Shown here in pieces: positions 6,866 to 14,493 of a DNA stretch of 14,493 nucleotides. A program made the translations under genes and the position numbers. The stretch comes from Elusimicrobiales bacterium. GTDB lineage: Bacteria; Elusimicrobiota; Elusimicrobia; Elusimicrobiales; UBA9959. The stretch spans positions 1 to 14,493 of the forward strand of contig JAOAEH010000061.1 of assembly GCA_026416895.1 (NCBI GenBank). Reading direction: 5' to 3'. The notes below the pieces were generated by a model. It ran no database searches. It saw only the letters and a program-made list of their open reading frames with translations, and was not told where the DNA came from. How positions within the stretch are numbered: position 1 is the stretch's first letter; every line of letters starts with the position of its first letter.

Positions 6866-8311
6866 TTATGTTTTTCTTAAACGACTGTTGTTTATTCCAT
6901 ATATAAAGTATATAAACAAACCGATTCCAAGCCATATTAAGAGTCTAAACCATGTAGCAGGTGGAAGTGAAAACATTTGAAGTAATGATATTAAAGCACC
7001 AAGTATAGGTATATAAGGTACAAATGGTGTTTTAAAAGCTCTTGGCCGGTTTGGGTCTGTTTTTCTTAATATTATTATTCCGATACATACAAGTGTAAAT
7101 GCGAAAAGAGTTCCTATTGATACCATTTCACCAAGTATTGATATTGGGAAAAAACCAGCAAGTATTGAAGCAACTATTCCAGTTATTATAGTGGTGATAT
7201 ATGGAGTTTTGAAACGTTGATGAACTTTACCAAAATATGATGGAAGAAGGCCATCATTTGCCATAGCATAAAAAATTCTTGGTTGTCCTAAAATTAATAC
7301 AAGTATTACAGATGAAAGTCCAGCTATTGCTCCTAATTTTATTAGTGGTCTTAACCATTTTAATCCTTCCCCTGCTGCATTAATTCCAACGGCTATTGGG
7401 TCAGGAACATTTAATTCTTTGTAGTTTACTATCCCTGTAAGTACCAATGCTACAAGAATATACAACAAGGTAGATATTAAAAGCGACATCATTATTCCAA
7501 TAGGCATATCTTTTTGAGGATTTTTTGCTTCTTGAGCAGCAGTAGATACAGCATCAAAACCGATATAAGCAAAAAATATTACTCCTGCTCCTCTTAAAAT
7601 TCCACTTATACCGTACTCTCCAAAGTGACCTGTATTTGGTGGTATGAAAGGAAACCAGTTGTTCTTGTTTACATAAGCAAATCCAAAAACAATAAAAAGT
7701 ATTATAACCATAACTTTTATGAATACTATTATATTATTAAAATTTGCACTCTCTTTAATACCTATGACGAGTATAGATGTAACTACAGCAATTATAAAAA
7801 CAGCAGGTAAATTTATAATTGCACCTGTTGTATACCATCCTTCCTTTCCGTAAGCAAGAGGTGCTGTTGATAAAGTTTGTGGGATATGTATTCCTAGATC
7901 TTTCAGAAAACTGACTACATATCCTGACCAACCAACAGCAACAGTAGAAGCACCAAAAAGATATTCTAATATTAAATCCCATCCTATTATCCAAGCAAAT
8001 AATTCTCCCATTGTTGCATATGAGTATGTATATGCACTACCTGCTATTGGTATCATAGATGCAAATTCTGCATAACACAAACCAGCAAATGCACAACCAA
8101 TTGCAGATATTATGAATGATATAACTATAGCTGGACCAGCATACATTGCTGCTGCCTGGCCTGTTAATACAAATATACCGGCACCAATTATGCCTCCTAT
8201 TCCTATTAAGGTTAAGTTTATCGGGCCTAATACTCTATTTAAAGGTTTTTCTCTGTCTGTGAGAAGAATTTTTTCTATCTCTTTTTTTATAAACAAATTA
8301 CTCAGATTCAT
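6866..8311 (-). CDS. APC-superfamily amino acid permease (CAT/YfnA-like)
   Basis: This 481-residue polytopic permease probably imports an amino acid across the cytoplasmic membrane by proton coupling. About 12 hydrophobic segments are present. The substrate-binding unwound TM1 motif GIGGIIGAGIFVLTGQ is at residues 37-52, the conserved PIAGSAYTYSYATMGE at 88-103, and TM6 FFAYIGFDAVSTAAQEAKNPQKDMP begins near residue 246. The QPRIFYAMANDGLLP loop is typical of the CAT subfamily. Length and motifs match bacterial CAT/YfnA proteins; the substrate is unknown. A CGGAGG site precedes the ATG, and an extended -10 lies upstream. The gene ends five bases from the convergent P-loop gene with no clear hairpin terminator in between, so transcripts from the two sides may overlap. 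Confidence 0.95.
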   Translation of the reverse strand: MNLSNLFIKKEIEKILLTDREKPLNRVLGPINLTLIGIGGIIGAGIFVLTGQAAAMYAGPAIVISFIISAIGCAFAGLCYAEFASMIPIAGSAYTYSYATMGELFAWIIGWDLILEYLFGASTVAVGWSGYVVSFLKDLGIHIPQTLSTAPLAYGKEGWYTTGAIINLPAVFIIAVVTSILVIGIKESANFNNIIVFIKVMVIILFIVFGFAYVNKNNWFPFIPPNTGHFGEYGISGILRGAGVIFFAYIGFDAVSTAAQEAKNPQKDMPIGIMMSLLISTLLYILVALVLTGIVNYKELNVPDPIAVGINAAGEGLKWLRPLIKLGAIAGLSSVILVLILGQPRIFYAMANDGLLPSYFGKVHQRFKTPYITTIITGIVASILAGFFPISILGEMVSIGTLFAFTLVCIGIIILRKTDPNRPRAFKTPFVPYIPILGALISLLQMFSLPPATWFRLLIWLGIGLFIYFIYGINNSRLRKT

Positions 8312-8336
8312 ATTTCCTCCGTAAATATATATTATG

Positions 8337-8345
8337 ATTATAACA
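8337..8345 (-). promoter_or_regulatory. Extended -10 promoter element for the amino acid permease
   Basis: On the minus strand the sequence reads TGTTATAAT (8345-8337), a perfect TGN-TATAAT extended -10. It predicts a transcription start near 8330 and a leader of about 20 bases that includes the CGGAGG ribosome binding site. No good -35 hexamer was found 17 bases upstream, which extended -10 promoters can do without. Confidence 0.45.
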
Positions 8346-8369
8346 AATTTTGATATTATATATTATTAT

Positions 8370-8443
8370 GCCAGGGTAGCTCAAATGGTCAGAGCAGCGG
8401 TTTCGTAAACCGCAGGTTGAGGGTTCAATTCCCTTCCCTGGCT
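8370..8443 (+). tRNA. tRNA-Thr (anticodon CGU)
   Basis: A standard 74-nt cloverleaf without encoded CCA. The acceptor stem is GCCAGGG/CCCTGGC (8370-8376 with 8436-8442) with discriminator U73 (8443). The D stem is GCTC/GAGC, the anticodon stem GCGGT/ACCGC (8397-8401 with 8409-8413), and the loop TTCGTAA, giving CGT at 8404-8406, which reads ACG. The T arm is GAGGG-TTCAATT-CCCTT with one G:U pair. G1:C72 and C2:G71 agree with threonyl identity. It precedes the envelope-glycan cluster by 42 bp. Confidence 0.96.
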
Positions 8444-8485
8444 ATGGATAAAAGTTTTTATTTTATATTTTGAAAAGAGGCTTTT

Positions 8486-10888
8486 ATGAGTAATTTACTT
8501 AGAGAAATAAAACAACCTAAAGAGGTGTATACACTAAGAAATGCAATTCATTTTTTTCTTCCGTTATTATATGTTTCAATATCATCTGCTTTTTATTTGA
8601 GAACATATGATTCTGCTCAAGTAAAAATAACTTTATTACAAATGGGTGGAATTACTCTTGCGGTAATGTGGTTCTCATTAATAATACTGGAAGGTAAAAA
8701 AGCTTTCTTTAAAGATGATTTTCTTTTCCTCTCTCCTTTCATTGCTTATTTTTTTTACATTATCTTTTCTTTTATAAATGTCCCATACAAAGAATGGGCT
8801 ATAGATGATTTTGTTAGATACTTACTATATAGCTTAATATCACTTATCATTATTCGTGAATTTGATTCCAAAGCTATAGACAGATTAACAAAGTTTTTGA
8901 TATTTTCTGCATGGATTGCAGCTGGCTATGGAATAATTCAATGGATAGATGTTACTTTTTTCCCTAAAGAAAAATTTTCACAATTTGGCTTTGATCCATT
9001 TATTTGGAGGGGAGCATTTGCAAATAGAATTTTTTCTACCTATGGAAACCCAAATTTTTTTGCAAATTATATGGTACTTATGCTTCCAATAATAATTGTT
9101 AGGTTTATTAAAACAAAATTTTTACCACATCTTATACTTGCTGCAATAGACATATTTTGCATAATAAACACTTATACTAAAGGAGCATGGATAGGTTTTG
9201 GTATCTCAACATTACTTTTTGTAGCTATTTATTTATATTATTTTAGCAATATATCAAAAAACAAATTAAAAATATTTTTTCTGATTATTTTTTTAGTTGG
9301 AATAACAATTATAATTGGAGTTGTAAAATATGCTTTTGAGAAAAGTTTAACTTCTGTGCCTTTTAGAGTAGCAACTTGGCTTTCTACATGGGAGATGATA
9401 GAAACTCACCCTCTTATAGGCAGCGGTGTTGGTTCTTTTAGACCACTTTATCCTGCTTATAGAAGGCCAATAATATTTCATCTTGAAGGTAAACATAATA
9501 CTGAAACAGATCATGCAGAAAACGAACATTTAGAACAAATTCTTGATAATGGGATAATAGGTGCTGGTATATTTTATTGGATTATTATATTTGTTACTGT
9601 AACTGCATTGAGAGCAATTAAAGTGAATATTGAAAAAAATGATAGGAATAATGCATATAACATCTTAGGATATTTGGTGTCTTTTTTAGGAATGCTGATA
9701 CACAATTTTACAGATGTAAGTATGAGATTTGTGTCTTCAGGAGTATATTTAGGGCTTTTACCTGCTGTTATAATAAATTTATCGAGAGGACATGCGCTTT
9801 GGGAATTTCACTATATAGGTGAAATATTTCAAAAAAATGATGAAAAAAAACTACAAACAAAAATGATGAAAATTTCAATATTTAAAAAATTATTTTCATT
9901 AATTGGAATAATATGTTTGATTTGGATTTCCTATAGAGTTTTATCTGAATTCAGTCAGCTTCAGGGTAGTTTTTTTAGTTTTAATTCAACGGGAGAAATA
10001 ATATTATGGATGGTGTCTTGGGGATTAATGTTGTGTTTTGTATTGTATGTAGTAATAACATTTTCAAAAGTTTTGATATATTCATCAAATGTATTTGTAA
10101 CTATTTTAATATTAATTTTTTATCTCCCTTTAAGATTTTCTCCTGTTTATTATTTTTGGGGATGGTTTAAGGCAGATGTTTATCATAATATTGCTATATT
10201 CTTTTCAAAAAAAGCAGATTGGGATAATGCTTTAAGATATTATCAAAAAGTTGTATATTACAATCCTATTTTCATAATGCCTTACTATTTTATGGGAAAC
10301 GTTTTTACAGATAGATTTAACATGACTAAATTATATATGCCTAGTTGGGGTGACAAAAATGGTATTCCAAGAAATGACTTTGAAAGAGCTTTTGAGATGT
10401 ATGAAAAAGTGAGAAAACTTGCTCCAAACTATGTTCAAATGCATTATCAAATGGGAACTTTATATTTTAAGATGGGAGAATATTTTAGAAATAATGGAGA
10501 TTTACAAAATGCTATAAATTATTATGATAAAGCTTTATATAGATTTAGTATTTATCAAAATCTTGATCCTGTTTTCCCATATACTTTTTTTAGAAAAGCT
10601 CAAATATATATTATCAAAGGTGATTTTAAGAAAGCAGAAGAGGAATATTTAAACTATATAAATGCCTATAAATGTAATGAACACAATTTTCTTAATACAC
10701 AAAAAGTTTTTGGTATAAAACATGAAAATCCAGAAGCATATTCTAATTTAGCAGCTTTATACTATATTATGAAAGAATATAAGAAGTCTTATGATATGTA
10801 TAAAAAAGCATTAGAAATAAATCCTCAGTTTGAAATTGCAAAAAGAAACATAGAGATAATCAGAAATATGTTAAAAATAAAAGAATGA
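8486..10888 (+). CDS. O-antigen ligase/polymerase-like membrane protein (Wzy_C type) with C-terminal TPR domain
   Basis: This 800-residue protein joins a polytopic membrane domain to soluble repeats. Hydrophobic segments are near residues 21-37, 50-68, 79-97, 108-123, 136-155, 192-206, 214-228, 234-252, 262-281, 357-376, 392-407 and 415-431. Two more stretches (470-484, 505-550) precede the TPRs. The Wzy/WaaL core is seen as RIFSTYGNPNFFANY (181-195), VPFRVATW (291-298), HPLIGSGVGSF (308-318) and DHAENEHLEQILDNGIIG (342-359). Such enzymes move lipid-linked glycan to lipid A-core, protein or a growing chain on the outer side of the inner membrane; acceptor and sugar are unknown here. TPR-like units cover about 566-600, 630-690, 700-728 and 749-782. 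AAAGAGG precedes the ATG. The stop overlaps the next start (ATGA, 10885-10888), so it is coupled to a second enzyme of the same type. Confidence 0.88.
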   Translation: MSNLLREIKQPKEVYTLRNAIHFFLPLLYVSISSAFYLRTYDSAQVKITLLQMGGITLAVMWFSLIILEGKKAFFKDDFLFLSPFIAYFFYIIFSFINVPYKEWAIDDFVRYLLYSLISLIIIREFDSKAIDRLTKFLIFSAWIAAGYGIIQWIDVTFFPKEKFSQFGFDPFIWRGAFANRIFSTYGNPNFFANYMVLMLPIIIVRFIKTKFLPHLILAAIDIFCIINTYTKGAWIGFGISTLLFVAIYLYYFSNISKNKLKIFFLIIFLVGITIIIGVVKYAFEKSLTSVPFRVATWLSTWEMIETHPLIGSGVGSFRPLYPAYRRPIIFHLEGKHNTETDHAENEHLEQILDNGIIGAGIFYWIIIFVTVTALRAIKVNIEKNDRNNAYNILGYLVSFLGMLIHNFTDVSMRFVSSGVYLGLLPAVIINLSRGHALWEFHYIGEIFQKNDEKKLQTKMMKISIFKKLFSLIGIICLIWISYRVLSEFSQLQGSFFSFNSTGEIILWMVSWGLMLCFVLYVVITFSKVLIYSSNVFVTILILIFYLPLRFSPVYYFWGWFKADVYHNIAIFFSKKADWDNALRYYQKVVYYNPIFIMPYYFMGNVFTDRFNMTKLYMPSWGDKNGIPRNDFERAFEMYEKVRKLAPNYVQMHYQMGTLYFKMGEYFRNNGDLQNAINYYDKALYRFSIYQNLDPVFPYTFFRKAQIYIIKGDFKKAEEEYLNYINAYKCNEHNFLNTQKVFGIKHENPEAYSNLAALYYIMKEYKKSYDMYKKALEINPQFEIAKRNIEIIRNMLKIKE

Positions 10889-13392
10889 ATTTGAATTCCT
10901 TTTTGACAAAAATAACCAAAATCTTACTAATAGTAATGTTTTTTGTTTCTCCCCTTATATTTTTTACCAATTTTACAAGAAATCCTTATTTTTTTCAAAT
11001 AACCTTAATAAATATTTCTAGTGCTTTGATTGTTTTAATTTTTTGTATTAAAGTTTTAAATGAGAATAAAGTAAAAATTAAAATTAGTCCTCTACATTAT
11101 TTATTTTTTTCGATAATTGTAACTTTTTTTGTTACAAGTGTTTTAGGATATTTTCTGCACTCAGATTTTTTTAAATATTCAATATTTAATGAAAATAAAA
11201 GAATTTGGTTTTTTACAATATTTAATGTTCTGATACCATTTATTTTTGTATCCCAACTTAACGATAATCTTAAAAACAAATCCATCAGTAATACAAATTT
11301 TCCATATTCTTTATTTTTTGTAGTAGGGTGGGGAGTTTGTTGGTTCTTTTTTAAGATTTTAAAAACATCTCATGCTTTCTTTGATTTATACGGATTAATT
11401 TTGTGGATTTGGGCAATTTCTTATTTACATAGTAAGGTAGAACTTAATTATTATCATCTAATTCATCTCTCTATTTTAAGCGGTTTTTATGCATCGATAT
11501 ATGGAATTTTACAGTATTTTGGTATAGAAATAATATGGGACAAAACATTAACACCATACGGTAGAAGAGCAGTAACTACCTTTGGTAATCCTAATTTTGC
11601 ATCCTCATATATATTAATTCTTATTCCTTTTACATTATTCTATTACAGCAATATAAAAAATAAAGTAAGAAAAATTTATTTTATAATTAGTATTTCTTTT
11701 TTTATGATGATTTTTGCAAGTCTTACAAGATCAAGTCTTATAGGACTATTTTTTGAATTGTTAATATTATATTATTTCTCTAGAGAAAATAAACTAATTT
11801 CAAGAAGTGATTTTAAAAAGACAATTATATTATTTTTTGCAATTGCAGTTTTATGGCCAGATCAAAATTTAAAATTTTTTAAGAGTGGTGTTTTTGAAAG
11901 AATTGGAGAAGGTATTAAAAAAACAGTTCCAAAATCTATTTTGTCAATCGAAAAAAAAGATGTTTATCAATCATTTCATCAAAGAATGATGATATGGAGT
12001 TGTGGGTTAGATATGTTTTTAGAAAACCCAATTTTTGGAAAAGGATGGGGAAACTTTGAGCTTTTTTATCCATTTTATCAAGGATATTATCTAAGAAAAA
12101 ATCCTAATTTAAGTGAACTTAGAACACACGCAAATAATGCCCATAATGAAATTATAGAAGTTATTTCTCAAACAGGAATAATAGGTTTTGGCTTATGTAT
12201 TCTTTTTGTTATAAGTTTTTGTTTGCATATGTTAAAAAATTATAGTTTAGCAAAAGATCCTTTCTTTTTACTAGTATTTATCTCATTTTTAAGTATGTTG
12301 ATAGATAATATGCTAAATGTTTCTATGCATTTTGCAGTACCTGCTCTATTGTTTTATTCTGTCATAGGAATAGGTGTAGGAAAAATTTCACAAGAAAAAA
12401 ATATAAACATGGGAAATTTAAAGTTTTTATTAATTATTTTAGTTTTATTATGTTTTGTATACATTTATCAATGGAAAAAATATTTAGAAAGAGAGAGATA
12501 TTATTTTATTGGTTTTAAGGAAATGAGAAGATCTAATTATGGATTAGCAAAATTTTATCTAGAAAAAGCTTTTAAACTACATAAATGGGAAGTTAATTTA
12601 GCATATGAACTTGCTAATGCATATGTTAAAAACAATGAACTAGAAAAAGCAATTTCAACATATAAAACAGCAATAAACTCAAATGCTGGATATGATGAAT
12701 TATATTTTAACCTTGCAATAGTAGAAAGGAATTTAGGAAAATTTGCTGATGCCATAAAAAATTTTAAAACCTCTTTATGGATAAACCCTCTAAATGAAAA
12801 ATCATATTATGCATATTTTGAGATTGTTTTAAAAAATTTGACACAAGATATTTACAGTGATTATATTTTTAAAGATAGTTTAATTATTCATAATAATGAT
12901 CCATATATTTGTTGGTTAAATGGTTATTATTACGAAAATATAAAAAAAGATATAAATTTAGCTAAGAAATATTATTCTCTTTCCTTAATAAATGAACCAA
13001 CAAATCCTAAGTATTATAGTTATCTGGAAAAAATTGCTACAAATGATGAACCTGCTTTAAAATTTTCTCAAATTTATAAAAAAATTGTTGTAGATAACAA
13101 ATATGACATAATTTCTGTAAGAGATGATTTGAAACATTTAGAATATCTTTTTGGAAATACGGTAAAGTTCAGGTTTATGAAAGCAAAATATTTGTTTGAT
13201 AATGGAAATTATGGTGAGGCAGAAAAAATTTTAACAAATATATTGATTGAAAAACCAGATTTTTCAGCTGCTTTAAAAGCTCTTGGTATTTTATATGAAA
13301 AAAAAGGAGAAAATCTAAAGGCTAGCTATTATTATAAAAAATATTTAGAATACAATTCAGCAAATAAAGATGTGGTTTCAGTAAAAAATTAA
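10885..13392 (+). CDS. Second O-antigen ligase/polymerase-like membrane protein with C-terminal TPR domain
   Basis: This 835-residue protein has the same plan as its upstream neighbour but diverged sequence. Membrane segments lie near residues 10-30, 38-57, 70-91, 108-123, 141-158, 166-182, 192-211, 239-254, 262-280, 283-298, 312-323, 434-449, 460-475, 483-498 and 513-528. The Wzy_C core is RAVTTFGNPNFASSY (228-242), FHQRMMIWSCGLDMF (364-378, Arg367), NPIFGKGWGNFELFYP (381-396) and THANNAHNEIIEVISQTGIIG (414-434). A TPR array then covers about 537-635 (for example NYGLAKFYLEKAFKL) and resumes at 760-826; the part between (660-750) is a less clear helical repeat. Expected role: glycan transfer or polymerisation at the periplasmic face. 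It begins in an ATGA overlap without its own clear ribosome binding site, so stoichiometry with the first enzyme is probably linked. Confidence 0.87.
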   Translation: MNLNSFLTKITKILLIVMFFVSPLIFFTNFTRNPYFFQITLINISSALIVLIFCIKVLNENKVKIKISPLHYLFFSIIVTFFVTSVLGYFLHSDFFKYSIFNENKRIWFFTIFNVLIPFIFVSQLNDNLKNKSISNTNFPYSLFFVVGWGVCWFFFKILKTSHAFFDLYGLILWIWAISYLHSKVELNYYHLIHLSILSGFYASIYGILQYFGIEIIWDKTLTPYGRRAVTTFGNPNFASSYILILIPFTLFYYSNIKNKVRKIYFIISISFFMMIFASLTRSSLIGLFFELLILYYFSRENKLISRSDFKKTIILFFAIAVLWPDQNLKFFKSGVFERIGEGIKKTVPKSILSIEKKDVYQSFHQRMMIWSCGLDMFLENPIFGKGWGNFELFYPFYQGYYLRKNPNLSELRTHANNAHNEIIEVISQTGIIGFGLCILFVISFCLHMLKNYSLAKDPFFLLVFISFLSMLIDNMLNVSMHFAVPALLFYSVIGIGVGKISQEKNINMGNLKFLLIILVLLCFVYIYQWKKYLERERYYFIGFKEMRRSNYGLAKFYLEKAFKLHKWEVNLAYELANAYVKNNELEKAISTYKTAINSNAGYDELYFNLAIVERNLGKFADAIKNFKTSLWINPLNEKSYYAYFEIVLKNLTQDIYSDYIFKDSLIIHNNDPYICWLNGYYYENIKKDINLAKKYYSLSLINEPTNPKYYSYLEKIATNDEPALKFSQIYKKIVVDNKYDIISVRDDLKHLEYLFGNTVKFRFMKAKYLFDNGNYGEAEKILTNILIEKPDFSAALKALGILYEKKGENLKASYYYKKYLEYNSANKDVVSVKN

Positions 13393-13446
13393 CAATTTAA
13401 AAACTATGAAATAAAAATTTAATATAATTTAGTAATAATAATAATT

Positions 13447-14493
13447 ATGAAAGAAATAAAAAAATTGAAGCTTTTTTTTGTAACATTATTTCTTTTAATA
13501 ACCGTCTTAAATATATGCTGGACTCAGAATTATTCAAAACAATTACAACAAGCTATCCTATTATATCAGGAAGGCAAGAACACTGATGCAATGGATAGGT
13601 TTATGGATATATTGGTTAGCGGAACTCCTGAAGAGAAAAAAATAGCAAGTGAATATATCTCTAAAATTACCCAAGGTATTCCTCCCGAAAAAAATAAATC
13701 AGACACAAAAGTAATAATAATGGATTCTAAAAGCGAAGATAAAGGAAAAATTAAACAAAATTTAGAAATTAAATATTCTACACAAACACAATCAAACAAA
13801 GTTATATCTTCTTCTCAACAAATTCAGAACAATTCAGAAATACAAAAAAATAATGAAATATCATTATCTGAAAAGATACAAAAAAAAATAAAAGAAATTG
13901 AAAATGAAATTCTTACTGATCTCTACCGTAAAGAAACTATCAAAATATATATGAATGAAAATAATGAAAAACCTAATTATATCCTCTTAAAAGAAAATAA
14001 AGTATTTAATGAAGACATGACGTTTAAATCAAATGCTCTTGGAGATTTAAAATTAATTGCTGGCTTTTTTACTGTTTTAGATAAAGCAACTGTTATAATA
14101 CTTCCAAATGGGGTAATAACAGGAAATATGAAAATTGCAAATGTACGTAGAGCTACAGTTTTACATTCATACTTTTTGTCTTTTGGACTTTCTCCAACAA
14201 AAATTAAATTAGATATGATTGGAGAACTATGGAATAATGTTATTTCAAAAAAAATAGATGACTATGATGGTATTTTATTTGTAATAGATTATGATAAAGA
14301 ACCTGAACTTAACATAGACTTTGACTCACCTAAGGCTTCTATTGCTATATATCCTGATAAAATTGATATAGCTAAAGATCAAGCCTCTGTTATAAATTTT
14401 GCAGTAATTGTTGGTAAAAATTCTATTGCAAACTGGAAAATGACTCTTAATAAGAAAACTAAATCTAATATACAGACTGTTCAAAAAATTGAA
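13447..14493 (+). CDS. Envelope protein with TPR-like N-terminus, low-complexity linker and OmpA-like domain, partial
   Basis: The frame is open from the ATG at 13447 to the window end (349 residues, C-terminus missing). It starts with a basic, hydrophobic signal or anchor segment (residues 5-25). A single TPR-like helical pair follows (SKQLQQAILLYQEGKNTDAM, 30-49, continuing to about 78), then a Lys/Gln/Asn/Ser-rich linker (about 79-145) that should be disordered. A region resembling the OmpA C-terminal domain comes next: KVFNEDMTFKSNALGDLKLI (187-206) and MKIANVRRATVLHSYFLSFG (228-247). The latter corresponds to the OmpA 'LSxxRAxxVxxyLxxxGI' helix. The aspartate of the usual GHTD peptidoglycan contact is not apparent (LPNGVITG). 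Beta-rich sequence follows to the edge. No Shine-Dalgarno sequence precedes the ATG; TATAAT lies at 13423-13428. It is 54 bp after the second ligase and probably belongs to the same envelope cluster. The OmpA call is moderate. Confidence 0.6.
   Translation, partial: MKEIKKLKLFFVTLFLLITVLNICWTQNYSKQLQQAILLYQEGKNTDAMDRFMDILVSGTPEEKKIASEYISKITQGIPPEKNKSDTKVIIMDSKSEDKGKIKQNLEIKYSTQTQSNKVISSSQQIQNNSEIQKNNEISLSEKIQKKIKEIENEILTDLYRKETIKIYMNENNEKPNYILLKENKVFNEDMTFKSNALGDLKLIAGFFTVLDKATVIILPNGVITGNMKIANVRRATVLHSYFLSFGLSPTKIKLDMIGELWNNVISKKIDDYDGILFVIDYDKEPELNIDFDSPKASIAIYPDKIDIAKDQASVINFAVIVGKNSIANWKMTLNKKTKSNIQTVQKIE

Noticed and set aside
6861..6872. Bidirectional terminator between the convergent P-loop and permease genes
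   Set aside because: Only five bases separate the stops, and the A-run/T-run around them forms no stable GC-containing hairpin.
8112..8324. Plus-strand open frame opposite the start of the amino acid permease
   Set aside because: It lies wholly opposite the well-supported permease coding region and its upstream spacer, and its peptide shows no recognisable domain.
13566..13799. Minus-strand open frame opposite the OmpA-like gene
   Set aside because: The plus-strand frame continues from signal segment to domains over more than 1 kb; the minus-strand frame is its shadow.
8486..14493. Possible mobile or phage-borne glycan island
   Set aside because: No integrase, transposase, direct repeats or attachment site was seen, and base composition looks like the rest of the window. 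A tRNA next to the cluster alone is not enough.

Overview
The window is strongly A+T-rich, gene-dense DNA on which every coding region reads cleanly. It holds ten complete protein genes, two protein genes cut by the window edges, and two tRNA genes. No stretch longer than about 100 bases lacks a gene. I see no transposase, integrase, CRISPR array, prophage gene or long repeat. The host looks like a low-GC Gram-negative bacterium: there is a Mip/FkpA-type periplasmic FKBP, two Wzy/WaaL-type glycopolymer enzymes and an OmpA-like protein, and the initiator tRNA is of bacterial type. The short TPR plus OmpA-like plus beta-domain layout of the last gene reminds me of Elusimicrobiota and related uncultured lineages. 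That is only an impression and cannot be settled from this sequence.

Layout. Positions 1-1133 (minus strand) hold a TauE/SafE-type permease followed by a GNAT acetyltransferase that overlaps it by ATGA and runs off the left edge. A 100-bp divergent spacer leads to a plus-strand series. First comes adenine deaminase (ade), overlapped by ATGA by a gene for an exported purple-acid-phosphatase-like protein whose metal ligands are almost all missing. The initiator tRNA gene (CAU anticodon, C at position 33) follows, then a TerC-family membrane protein, an FKBP prolyl isomerase and an unrecognised P-loop NTPase/kinase-like protein. A convergent minus-strand APC-family amino-acid permease sits at 6866-8311. 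It is divergent from tRNA-Thr(CGU) and a plus-strand envelope cluster: two different Wzy/WaaL-like polytopic enzymes, each fused to C-terminal TPRs and joined by an ATGA overlap, then an OmpA-like protein cut by the right edge.

How the genes may work together. Ade (adenine to hypoxanthine plus ammonia) and the permeases fit salvage and uptake. The 8486-14493 block looks dedicated to moving or assembling a lipid-linked glycan outside the cytoplasmic membrane, with TPR scaffolds attached. I see no obvious defence or mobile system. The points most worth following are the inactive-looking phosphatase coupled to ade, the C33 initiator tRNA, the paired ligase-TPR fusions and the unassigned P-loop family.
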